This document shows positions 1 to 6,599 of a stretch of 19,202 nucleotides of DNA, piece by piece. Position 1 is the first letter of the stretch, and every line of letters starts with the position of its first letter. The notes below the pieces were generated by a model. That model saw only the letters and a program-made list of their open reading frames with translations. It was not told the DNA's origin and searched no databases. A program made the position numbers and the translations under genes. The stretch spans positions 1-19,202 of the forward strand of contig DATLEI010000038.1 in NCBI GenBank assembly GCA_035525375.1, read 5' to 3'. This DNA is from JALZBN01 sp035525375. Its GTDB lineage: Bacteria > Actinomycetota > Acidimicrobiia > Acidimicrobiales > AC-14.

Positions 1-264
1 CCGCACTCGTGCCTTGCTGGCCCAGGTGAAGGCGAAGTCGATCTGCTTGCGCTGCGGAAGTTGGGCTGAGAGCTCTCGACCCAAGACACCGTTGACAAGC
101 CGGTCGACGTCAGGCGCGCCGAGCACGTTCGTGCCGGGAAGGGGCCGCAGGGCGCCGTCGACTCGCACCAATGGCGCCGAGCCGGCGGTGAGCAAGAGGT
201 CTGTGCCGTTCATCGACCAAACTGCCGCCAACAACGGCTCGATGTGGTGTCCGGAGGGCGTCAT
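1..264 (-). CDS. pilT: PilT-like type IV pilus retraction ATPase, N-terminal part (runs off the window)
   Basis: The minus-strand frame opens at the ATG at 264 and stays open to the window edge (88 codons). It reads as the N-terminal domain of a PilT/PilB-type secretion ATPase. An MNGTDLLLTAGSAPLVRVDG segment matches the family's 'SDLHL..G.PP..R.DG.L.PL' start. A later QRKQIDFAFTW-ARVR stretch matches the 'kelDfs...g..RfRv' strand. In the family this domain precedes the RecA-like ATPase that depolymerises pili at the inner membrane; the Walker motifs lie outside the window. The gene follows the prepilin-like gene on the same strand with 36 nt between stop and start. The stop of that gene is in the same frame, so no upstream in-frame start exists. 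The ribosome-binding site is weak. It could instead be another member of the PilT/GspE superfamily. Confidence 0.72.
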   Translation of the reverse strand, partial: MTPSGHHIEPLLAAVWSMNGTDLLLTAGSAPLVRVDGALRPLPGTNVLGAPDVDRLVNGVLGRELSAQLPQRKQIDFAFTWASKARVR

Positions 265-300
265 GAGCTCAAGTGTACGGTCGGGTTCATTGGGTTCATT

Positions 301-822
301 TCAACCGGGGGCCGGCGCGTCACAGGCCTCTGCACCGGCTCTTCCATTGACAAGAACATGTCCAGTGGGCTTGCCATCGACTATCTCGAGCGTGATGTCG
401 TAGCCCTTCGTGGACGGCACAGAGTCGATCCAGTGTCCAGTGACTAGTTCGTCGATCGACGACGGAAACGAACCTTCCGTCGAGTACTTCGTGAGCACGG
501 CGCGGTCGATGATGTCCAGGTTGGTCTTACAGGCCGCCGTGCGAGCACTGGCGGACAGCGACGGCGGGTTCCCCGCGCCGGCGCTCGGTCCGCCCATCTC
601 CGCTTCCACGGCCGCGCCGCCGGCTACTTGCCCGGCTGGGGTCGGGCCACCGTTGAGATCGTTCATCAGGCTCTGGGTTTGGGGGTCGTCACTGCTATCG
701 CCGAAAGGAACGGAGGACAAAACGACCGCGCCGAGCGCTCCCATGATCACGAACACGACAAGCGTGCTGATCATGCTCACTCCCGGTGGGTTTTCGCCGT
801 GGCTCACTCTGATACGTCTCAT
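301..822 (-). CDS. type IV prepilin-like / pseudopilin protein
   Basis: This 173-residue protein has a basic N-terminus, a Gly at residue 14, then a hydrophobic helix (about 15-38, VSMISTLVVFVIMGALGAVV). That is the arrangement of a class III signal cut by prepilin peptidase after the Gly. The usual Glu at mature position 5 is replaced by Ser. Residues 40-95 are a Gly/Pro/Ala-rich linker. The C-terminal part (about 96-167) has the pseudopilin-like pattern of an N..I..A....Y...G.FP.S..EL stretch followed by short strands. Cys98 and Cys167 could form a disulfide. Start choice: the ATG at 822 has GGAG about 5 nt upstream. A PilT-like gene follows directly, which supports a pilus or secretion-pseudopilus role. 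The exact subunit class (major or minor pilin, GspG-like) cannot be assigned. Confidence 0.7.
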   Translation of the reverse strand: MRRIRVSHGENPPGVSMISTLVVFVIMGALGAVVLSSVPFGDSSDDPQTQSLMNDLNGGPTPAGQVAGGAAVEAEMGGPSAGAGNPPSLSASARTAACKTNLDIIDRAVLTKYSTEGSFPSSIDELVTGHWIDSVPSTKGYDITLEIVDGKPTGHVLVNGRAGAEACDAPAPG

Positions 823-926
823 GATGGCTCCGGAGCCTGAAGGTGGCGTGAAGGCTTTCTGAAGATTTCCTGAGGATCGAAATCGGCTACTTCGTGTTCC
901 GTATTGTCTATGACGTCACAACACCT

Positions 927-2018
927 ATGTCCTCCCCGCCCGAACCTCTCGTCGAATTGAACGCGCCGGTGCTGTCCGTGCGCGACCTGCGCGTGCAGTT
1001 CCGCACGGACCGGGGCACCCTGAAGGCCGCCGATGGTGTCTCCTTCGACCTCGGCAAGAACGAGGTGATCGGCATCGTCGGCGAGTCGGGCTCGGGAAAG
1101 ACGGTGACCGCACTGTCGGTGCTGGCCTTGCTACCGACGACGGCCAAGGCAACGGGCGAGGTGCTCTACGGCGAGCGGAACCTGCTCGGGTTGAAGGAGC
1201 CAGAAATACGCGCCATTCGGGGCAAGGACATCGCCATGGTGTTCCAGGACGCCCTAGCTGCCCTCAACCCCCTCCACCGAGTCGGCAACCAGATCTCTGA
1301 AGCGATCACTGTCCACAACCCGAAGGCACCTCGCAAGGAGGTCAAGGCTCGGGTTTTGGAACTGCTGGGTCTGGTGGGGATCCCCAACCCCAAGGAGCGA
1401 GCCAACGAGTACCCCCACGAGTACTCCGGCGGGATGCGGCAGCGGGCGATGATCGCCATGGCGATCGCCAACGACCCCCAGATCCTCATTGCCGACGAGC
1501 CCACCACTGCCCTCGACGTGACGACCCAAGCCCAGGTGCTCGAGGTGTTGCAGCGAGTTCGGGAACGCACCGGGTCGGCGATGATCATCATCACCCACGA
1601 CCTCGGCGTCGTGGCTGGCGTCGCCGACCGCATCCTGGTGATGTACGCGGGACGGATCGTGGAGTCGGGGACGGTCGACGACGTGTTCCACCGTCCGTCA
1701 CATCCGTACACCCTCGGCCTGCTCGCCTCACTGCCGCGGCTCGACCGCGAGGGTGGACGCCGCCTTCCCCGCATCGCCGGACAACCGCCGTCGCTCGTCG
1801 ACGTCCCGTCGGGGTGCTCGTTTCATCCCCGGTGCCCGTTCGCCAAACTGCCCGAACCGTGCTCGGCCGACGATCCCCAGTTGTTGCCCACCGTGACGGC
1901 CAATCACTTGTCGGCCTGTCACTTCTCCGATGAGGTCGCACGCGCCGAGCCAGGCGACCGGGCGTGGGACGTCGAGGTGGTCGAGAGCGGCGGAGGGTCG
2001 GTGACTCCAGCACCATGA
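927..2018 (+). CDS. peptide/nickel-type ABC transporter ATP-binding protein (DppD/OppD-like)
   Basis: This is the nucleotide-binding subunit of an ABC importer of the dipeptide/oligopeptide/nickel family, which hydrolyses ATP at the cytoplasmic face. Visible motifs, counted from the ATG at 927, are Walker A GESGSGKT (52-59), Q-loop Gln107, signature SGGMRQ (167-172), Walker B LIADE (187-191) and H-loop His224. The C-terminal HPYT...CSFHPRCPF...C extension is typical of the Opp/Dpp ATPase pair. At 363 residues it has family length. An in-frame GTG at 894 would add 11 residues; neither start has a clear ribosome-binding site, so translation may be leaderless. The next gene, a second ATPase, overlaps by 4 nt (ATGA), so the two are coupled. 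No permease or substrate-binding gene is adjacent, so the substrate is unknown. Confidence 0.93.
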   Translation: MSSPPEPLVELNAPVLSVRDLRVQFRTDRGTLKAADGVSFDLGKNEVIGIVGESGSGKTVTALSVLALLPTTAKATGEVLYGERNLLGLKEPEIRAIRGKDIAMVFQDALAALNPLHRVGNQISEAITVHNPKAPRKEVKARVLELLGLVGIPNPKERANEYPHEYSGGMRQRAMIAMAIANDPQILIADEPTTALDVTTQAQVLEVLQRVRERTGSAMIIITHDLGVVAGVADRILVMYAGRIVESGTVDDVFHRPSHPYTLGLLASLPRLDREGGRRLPRIAGQPPSLVDVPSGCSFHPRCPFAKLPEPCSADDPQLLPTVTANHLSACHFSDEVARAEPGDRAWDVEVVESGGGSVTPAP

Positions 2019-3052
2019 CCGCCGACATCACCGACAGCCCACCAGCGACGGGGGCCGACGCGACCGACCGGATCCTCGAGGTCCGTGACCTGGTGAAGCA
2101 CTTCCCCGTGCGCGCCGGCATCTTCAGCCGGTCGAAGAAGGTCGTGCACGCGGTCTGCGGCGTCTCGTTCGGCATCGCTCGTGGCGAGACGCTCGGGCTC
2201 GTCGGTGAGTCGGGCTGCGGCAAGTCCACGACCGGACGCCTGACCCTCGGCCTGGTCGACGCCACCTCGGGCTCGGTCAACTTCGGCGGCACCGAGGTGC
2301 TGTCGGTGGGTACCCGAGAACTGCGGAAGTTGCGCCGGCGCATGCAGATCGTCTTTCAGGACCCCTACGCGTCGCTCGACCCTCGCATGTCGATCGGCGC
2401 GTCCATTGCGGAGCCGCTCAAGGTGCACCACCTTTACCGCGGTGAGCATGGCGGCAGGGACCGGGTCCGCGAGCTGATGACCATGGTCGAGCTCAACCCC
2501 GACGATGCCGGACGGTACCCGCACGAGTTCTCGGGCGGGCAGCGCCAGCGGGTCGGCATCGCCCGCGCCCTGGCCCTCGGACCGGAGTTGCTCGTGCTCG
2601 ACGAACCCATCTCGTCACTCGACACCTCGATTCAGGCCGGCGTCATCAACCTGCTCGAAGACCTCCAGGACCAACTCGGCGTCGCCTACCTCTTCATCGC
2701 TCACGACCTGTCGGTCATCCGCCATACGTCCGACCGGGTGGCGGTCATGTACCTGGGCAAGATCGTCGAGACCGGCGACCGTGACGACGTTTTCACGCGC
2801 GCCGCCCATCCCTACACCCAGGCGCTGTTGTCGGCGGTGCCCATTCCCGACCCGGCGCGCGAGCGGAACCGGAAGCGCATCGTCCTAGAGGGCGAAGTCC
2901 CCAGCCCCATCGACCCTCCTTCAGGCTGCCGCTTCCGCACCCGGTGCTGGAAAGCCCAGGAAATCTGCGCGACCGAGGAGCCGGCGCTGATCGACCGTGG
3001 CCAAGGGCACCCAGTGGCGTGCCACTTCGCCGAAGTCACGACAGTCATCTAG
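2015..3052 (+). CDS. peptide/nickel-type ABC transporter ATP-binding protein (DppF/OppF-like)
   Basis: This is the second ATPase of the pair; OppD/OppF-type proteins normally form a heterodimer under two permease subunits. From the ATG at 2015 (345 residues) the motifs are Walker A GESGCGKS (64-71), Q-loop Gln115 in VFQDPYASLDP, signature SGGQRQ (173-178), Walker B LLVLDE (192-197) and H-loop His230. The C-terminal HPYTQALLSAVP and a Cys-rich GCRFRTRCWKAQEIC segment are the oligopeptide-transporter tail. The frame is open to 1964, but the ATG at 2015 is preferred. It overlaps the upstream TGA by 4 nt and gives the normal N-terminus, with the first strand (ILEVRDLVKHFPV) beginning near residue 20. 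An FmdE-like gene follows after 19 nt, probably in the same transcript. Confidence 0.94.
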   Translation: MTADITDSPPATGADATDRILEVRDLVKHFPVRAGIFSRSKKVVHAVCGVSFGIARGETLGLVGESGCGKSTTGRLTLGLVDATSGSVNFGGTEVLSVGTRELRKLRRRMQIVFQDPYASLDPRMSIGASIAEPLKVHHLYRGEHGGRDRVRELMTMVELNPDDAGRYPHEFSGGQRQRVGIARALALGPELLVLDEPISSLDTSIQAGVINLLEDLQDQLGVAYLFIAHDLSVIRHTSDRVAVMYLGKIVETGDRDDVFTRAAHPYTQALLSAVPIPDPARERNRKRIVLEGEVPSPIDPPSGCRFRTRCWKAQEICATEEPALIDRGQGHPVACHFAEVTTVI

Positions 3053-3071
3053 CCAGAAAAGAGGTTGAACG

Positions 3072-3680
3072 GTGATTGACGACCAGACCCTCGACCGCAT
3101 CATCGAGTTCCACGGCCACATGTGCCCCGGTGTCGCCATGGGGATCCAGGCCGCCACCATCGCGCTTCGTGACATCGGCCCCCACTCGACAGACGAGGAG
3201 ATCGTCGCGGTCGTGGAGACCGACAGCTGCGGCGTCGACGCCATCCAGTTCCTGACCGGCTGCACATTCGGCAAGGGCAACCTCATCCACCGTGACTGGG
3301 GCAAGAACGTCTACACGTTCTACCGGCGGTCCGATGGCAAGGCGATCCGTGTCGTGGGACGCCCGGAGGCGTGGGCGAAGATACGAGACCCCGAGCACCA
3401 GGCGGTCTTCACCAAGGTGCGATCGGGCAAGGCGTCGGATGACGAGGCGACCCACTTTTGGGCGGCGCACGAGGACAAGTCGCGAACCGTATTGGAGATG
3501 TCGCCCGACGAGCTGTACACCGTTGCCGAGGTGCAGGGTGAGCCGCCCCACAAGGCGCGTGTCTACACGTCGGTCCCGTGTGGTGACTGCGGCGAGGAAG
3601 CCATGGAGATCCGGATCCGGCGCTTCGCCGGGCGCGAGCTGTGCCCGCCGTGCTTCGAAGCAGCCCTCGGCGAAACCTGA
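3072..3680 (+). CDS. FmdE-family protein with C-terminal zinc finger
   Basis: This 202-residue protein matches the FmdE (formylmethanofuran dehydrogenase subunit E-like) family. The N-terminal motif FHGHMCPG (13-20) supplies His14, His16 and Cys18. A DSCGVDAIQFLTGCTFGKGN stretch (51-70) supplies Cys53 and Cys64. The C-terminus has a CGDC...CPPC zinc-ribbon-like knuckle (Cys170, Cys173, Cys191, Cys194). Family members are cytoplasmic and thought to bind metal. Despite the name, most bacterial members are not part of a formylmethanofuran dehydrogenase, and no methanofuran genes are seen here. The GTG start at 3072 has GAGG 7 nt upstream. It lies 19 nt after the ABC ATPase pair, so a link to metal or metal-chelate uptake is a reasonable inference but unproven. 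Confidence 0.87.
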   Translation: MIDDQTLDRIIEFHGHMCPGVAMGIQAATIALRDIGPHSTDEEIVAVVETDSCGVDAIQFLTGCTFGKGNLIHRDWGKNVYTFYRRSDGKAIRVVGRPEAWAKIRDPEHQAVFTKVRSGKASDDEATHFWAAHEDKSRTVLEMSPDELYTVAEVQGEPPHKARVYTSVPCGDCGEEAMEIRIRRFAGRELCPPCFEAALGET

Positions 3681-3747
3681 CGGCGCATCGGCGAGGTCCG
3701 GCTCGGGGATGTGTGTACACGCCTGGCCGCCCAAATAAGGTTCAGCG

Positions 3748-5031
3748 ATGATCGCTCACCTGCTCCTCGTCCCCCTTGTCAGTGCCTCGTTCGTTGGGAT
3801 AGGTCGCGCGCCCGCGCCGTTGCTAACTGGCGCTCGCCCGGACACGTCCTTCGGCGCCGGTCGCGGCTGGGTGACCACGGAGATCCCAGGCAGCGGCTCG
3901 CAGGCGGAAGCCGCGCTTGTCATGCCCGACAACCGGATCGTCGTCGCCGGCCAGTCGGCGGCGCCCAACGGCGAGAGTCAGGTCTTGGTTGTGCGCTACC
4001 GCAGTGACGGAACCCTCGACCCGAGCTTTGGCTCGAACGGCATCTTCAAGAGCTCGCTACCCACCGCTGACGCGCCGTTCAACGCCACCGCCATTGCCCA
4101 ACAGCCCACGACGGGGAAACTCGTGGTGACGGGCGGCTACGCACAGGACTCGATCCTCCTGTCGCGCCTCACGCCTGCGGGCCAACTCGACCCGACGTTC
4201 GGCGCGGCCCACACGGGAGTCGTGAGACTGCCGGTGGGCGGTACCGGTGAGGCCATGACAATCGACGGCAAGGGCCGCATCCTCGCCGGTGCCTTCAACG
4301 CGAACGTCCGCGGCAAGCCGATGGTGGTGGCGCGCTTTAGTTCAGACGGGATTCTCGACACCAGCTTCGGGCAGAACGGCATCGTGAACCTGCTCTTCTG
4401 GGACATATCGAGCGCCGCAGGCACCACGGTGTCGACCTTGATCGCCGCGGCCGACGGGAGCGTGACCGGCTTCGGCCGTCTCGACGGCGTTGGGAGCGGA
4501 CCCCAACACGGCGCCGTGTTCCGGCTCTCGCCGAACGGCGCGCTCGCGCCCGGTTTCGGCAGTGGCGGTCACGCCGACATCACCCCCCCGGCCGGAGGCC
4601 CGAAAGATTGGTACCCCTGTTCAATGTCGACGGTCGACTCGCGTGGCCGCATGGTTGTCACCGGCGGCTTGGGCAACTCTGCTCTCATGACCGCCCGGCT
4701 GAGCGCGAACGGGAAGATCGACGGCTCGTACGGCACGGCCGGCAACGGAATCGTCGTCACCCCTGTTGGCGGCAACAATGTCGGGGGGCAGACGACGTGC
4801 GGCGCCGCACTTGACGCGACGGGCGACCTGACGACCGGCATTGGAGCAACCCTCGTACAGCTGACATCCAGGGGCGCGCCCGACACCCACTTCGGGCCGG
4901 GCGGGTTCGTCACCATCGGCGCACCAGCGCAGGTCAATCTGAATGCCGTGAGAAATGCCGGCGCGGCCCGGATTGTGATTGCGGGCTTTGCCGGAAACGC
5001 CGTCTACGTGGCGCGCTACTGGACCCGCTAG
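3748..5031 (+). CDS. secreted delta-60 repeat (beta-propeller-like) protein
   Basis: This 427-residue protein starts with a hydrophobic signal-like segment (IAHLLLVPLVSASFVGIG). It then carries about seven copies of a ~55-60-residue repeat, each marked by a (L/P)D.SFG..G core. The cores read DTSFG, DPSFG, DPTFG, DTSFG, APGFG, DGSYG and DTHFG. Between them are strands such as DNRIVVAGQ, TGKLVVTGG, KGRILAGAF and RGRMVVTGG. This is the 'delta-60 repeat' pattern seen in many bacterial exported proteins, probably a beta-propeller; the function of the family is not known. Start choice: the ATG at 3748 has TAAGG 7 nt upstream. It lies 67 nt after the FmdE-like gene. No sortase signal or C-terminal anchor is visible, so it is probably released or periplasm-like. 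Confidence 0.87.
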   Translation: MIAHLLLVPLVSASFVGIGRAPAPLLTGARPDTSFGAGRGWVTTEIPGSGSQAEAALVMPDNRIVVAGQSAAPNGESQVLVVRYRSDGTLDPSFGSNGIFKSSLPTADAPFNATAIAQQPTTGKLVVTGGYAQDSILLSRLTPAGQLDPTFGAAHTGVVRLPVGGTGEAMTIDGKGRILAGAFNANVRGKPMVVARFSSDGILDTSFGQNGIVNLLFWDISSAAGTTVSTLIAAADGSVTGFGRLDGVGSGPQHGAVFRLSPNGALAPGFGSGGHADITPPAGGPKDWYPCSMSTVDSRGRMVVTGGLGNSALMTARLSANGKIDGSYGTAGNGIVVTPVGGNNVGGQTTCGAALDATGDLTTGIGATLVQLTSRGAPDTHFGPGGFVTIGAPAQVNLNAVRNAGAARIVIAGFAGNAVYVARYWTR

Positions 5032-5045
5032 CCGCCCAGGGGGCC

Positions 5046-5333
5046 CTACTTCACGAGGTTGTGTACCGGAGAGAGCTGCGGCTGGCCCGGCATGCCTACC
5101 TCTTGGAGGACAGGAATAATCACCTCGCCGAACCGCTGAAAGGCCTCCTCGGATTCCCAGACGTCGACGACCCGCCAGCCGTTGTCGGTCGGGCCAGCGA
5201 CGTGCGAGAGAATCCCCTCGACGGGCCAGTCGCTGAGCGAGTTGAGGCCCTTGCCATCGGTCAGGCGGGCAACTATCTGCTCATACTGCTCGGCCGTACC
5301 ACCCGGACTGTCGTGCACCATCACAACGGCCAT
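5046..5333 (-). CDS. small dimeric alpha/beta-barrel-like protein, hypothetical
   Basis: This 95-residue protein is read from an ATG with a strong AGGAGG 4 nt upstream on the minus strand. The strand pattern MAVVMVHDSPGGTAEQYEQIVARL, then ILSHVAGPTDNGWRVVDVW, then ESEEAFQRFGEVIIPVL resembles the ferredoxin-like dimeric alpha/beta barrel of antibiotic-biosynthesis-monooxygenase-like and related small proteins. No catalytic residues can be assigned. It converges with the delta-60 gene (14 nt between the stops) and diverges from the AbiEi/DUF559 gene. A perfect 7-bp hairpin lies 60 nt upstream of its start. The function is unknown. Confidence 0.75.
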   Translation of the reverse strand: MAVVMVHDSPGGTAEQYEQIVARLTDGKGLNSLSDWPVEGILSHVAGPTDNGWRVVDVWESEEAFQRFGEVIIPVLQEVGMPGQPQLSPVHNLVK

Positions 5334-5393
5334 CTTGCCTCCTGTCAGTCATGAGCCCGCCTGGGGCAGCGTCGGCACTACGTACGCACGGTT

Positions 5394-5411
5394 CTACCGC
5401 CCAAGCGGTAG
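5394..5411. promoter_or_regulatory. 7-bp inverted repeat in a divergent intergenic region
   Basis: CTACCGC and GCGGTAG flank a CCAA loop. The repeat sits between the minus-strand 95-residue gene (start 5333) and the plus-strand AbiEi/DUF559 gene (start 5565). The perfect symmetry suggests an operator, but it could be a hairpin in an unlabelled short transcript. No T-tract follows on either strand, which argues against a terminator. Confidence 0.4.
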
Positions 5412-5466
5412 GGCCAGCAACCCTGATTCGCGCCGCGACACAAGGCCACTGTTCGCCATGGTGAAA

Positions 5467-5518
5467 CGTTCGTGGGCAAGTTGGCCACGCGTCGCGTGGG
5501 TAACTCGACCCACGAACG
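5467..5518. repeat. palindromic repeat, copy 1 (upstream of AbiEi/DUF559 gene)
   Basis: This is a 52-bp imperfect palindrome. The outer arms CGTTCGTGGG (5467-5476) and CCCACGAACG (5509-5518) are perfect inverse complements. Next inward come a single bulged A and a mostly paired AAGTT/AACTC-type segment. The core CCACGCG-T-CGCGTGG (5485-5499) is a perfect 7-bp stem. The element is 46 nt upstream of the chosen start of the DUF559 gene. A second copy lies exactly 1,028 bp downstream, in the same orientation, with 42 of 46 positions identical over the alignable part. Confidence 0.9.
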
Positions 5519-5564
5519 CTCCCGGAGCAATTTGTGTCATACGGCCGCGCTTTCATGGTGCGCC

Positions 5565-6512
5565 ATGTCCGCCCACCCGATCGATGTGCGAGTCGCCAGA
5601 CTCGCCTCGCGCCACCTCGGCCTCGTCACCCGGCCCGAGCTCCTGCGCCTTGGTCTTACCGCCCGACAGATCGATCTGCGGGTCGAGCGGGGATTCCTGG
5701 AGGTTGTCCACCGTGGCGTCTATCGGGTGGCGTCCGCGCCGCCTTCATGGGAACAGAGGGTGCTGGCCGCCACGCTCGCTGGCGGAGCGCGGGCAGTCGC
5801 GTCGCACCGCACCGCCGGTCAGATCTTCCGCCTCCGAGGCATTGAGCACGCGCCGGTCGAGATCCTGGTGCCGCGGGAACGGAGGGTGGGGCTCGACGGT
5901 GTGATCGTCCACCGCACGACGGCACTCCACCGTCCCGACGTAGCGCGCCGGGGCCTCATCCCCATCACCACGCCTGCCCGCACCCTCTTCGACATGGCGG
6001 CAGTAATCGACATGGAGACACTCGAGAGCGCCTTGGAGGATGCGGTGTTGCAGCACTTGGCTAGCTGGCAGTACCTGATGCGCGCTGCAGAGCGCTTGGC
6101 CGGACGAGGTCACCCCGGCAGCGGCCTCATCGTCCAGCTCCTCCGGGAACGCGACCCCGAGACGAAGCCAACCGAGAGCACGTTAGAGGACGAGGTCGTC
6201 CGACTCCTTCGGCGCGCCGGGCTCCCAGCGCCCGAGCGTCAGATCGAGCTATGGCCGCCGGGGTTCGCCCGACCGGTCCGTTTTGATCTCGGGTACCGCC
6301 CGCAGAAGCTGTTGCTCGAGGTCGATAGTCGGCGGTGGCACGGCGCGCGCAAGGACGTCGAGCGCAACAGCGCAAAGGCCAACATCATCGTCGCCGCCGG
6401 CTACAGGGCACTGCATTTCACCAAGGACGACGTGCGCCGGCGTCCCGACTACTTGGTTGGGTGCGTCGACCGGGAGCTATTGCGCGGCGCGCCCCGTCTC
6501 TGGGCAAGTTGA
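5565..6512 (+). CDS. AbiEi-like winged-helix + DUF559 nuclease-like domain protein
   Basis: From the ATG at 5565 the protein has 315 residues. Residues about 10-55 (LASRHLGLVTRPELLRLGLT...RGVYRV) are the AbiEi antitoxin-type winged helix ('transcriptional regulator' domain). The middle (to about 200) is the usual linker region (TPARTLFDMA). The C-terminus (about 215-300) is DUF559, a Vsr/PD-(D/E)xK-like fold. Its candidate active-site residues are Asp241 (RFDLGY), Glu252 and Asp254 (LLEVDS), and His259 (RRWH), followed by the typical GYRALHFTKDDV ending. No AbiEii-type toxin gene is adjacent, so it is not a standard AbiE pair. The frame is open from 5472, but that extension would be translated from the upstream palindrome, so 5565 is preferred. 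The stop codon TGA (6510-6512) lies inside the second palindrome copy. Many actinobacteria carry several such genes; the role is unknown. Confidence 0.85.
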   Translation: MSAHPIDVRVARLASRHLGLVTRPELLRLGLTARQIDLRVERGFLEVVHRGVYRVASAPPSWEQRVLAATLAGGARAVASHRTAGQIFRLRGIEHAPVEILVPRERRVGLDGVIVHRTTALHRPDVARRGLIPITTPARTLFDMAAVIDMETLESALEDAVLQHLASWQYLMRAAERLAGRGHPGSGLIVQLLRERDPETKPTESTLEDEVVRLLRRAGLPAPERQIELWPPGFARPVRFDLGYRPQKLLLEVDSRRWHGARKDVERNSAKANIIVAAGYRALHFTKDDVRRRPDYLVGCVDRELLRGAPRLWAS

Positions 6513-6546
6513 CCACGTGTCACGTGGGCAACTCGACCCACGAACG
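6501..6546. repeat. palindromic repeat, copy 2 (3' end of AbiEi/DUF559 gene)
   Basis: This is the direct-orientation copy of the element at 5467-5518. It is alignable without gaps over 46 bp with four differences (6512, 6518, 6522, 6529). The core CCACGTG-T-CACGTGG (6513-6527) is again a perfect 7-bp stem, and the right arm CCCACGAACG (6537-6546) is intact. The outermost left arm (6495-6500) is only half conserved because it is gene sequence. The element contains the stop codon of the DUF559 gene. It lies about 54 nt past the stop of rplL, which converges from the other side, so it may also serve as a bidirectional transcription end. Confidence 0.88.
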
Positions 6547-6599
6547 GGTGGGCGCCTATTCGGAGCGACCGAGATCAGCGTCCCGGCGTAAGGCTCGGG

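Noticed and set aside
14..862. Plus-strand frames in the pilin/pilT region (for example 14-403 and 410-862)
   Set aside because: They are opposite-strand shadows. The minus strand shows a prepilin signal and a PilT N-terminus with plausible starts.
3072..3680. Evidence for a methanofuran-dependent C1 pathway from the FmdE-like gene
   Set aside because: No other formylmethanofuran dehydrogenase or C1-transfer genes occur here, and FmdE-like proteins are widespread outside that pathway.
5472..5564. N-terminal extension of the AbiEi/DUF559 frame (31 codons)
   Set aside because: It would be translated from palindrome copy 1 and spacer DNA. The winged-helix domain begins only after the ATG at 5565.
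5565..6512. A complete AbiE type IV toxin-antitoxin system
   Set aside because: Only the AbiEi-like domain is present, fused to DUF559. There is no adjacent AbiEii-type nucleotidyltransferase toxin gene.
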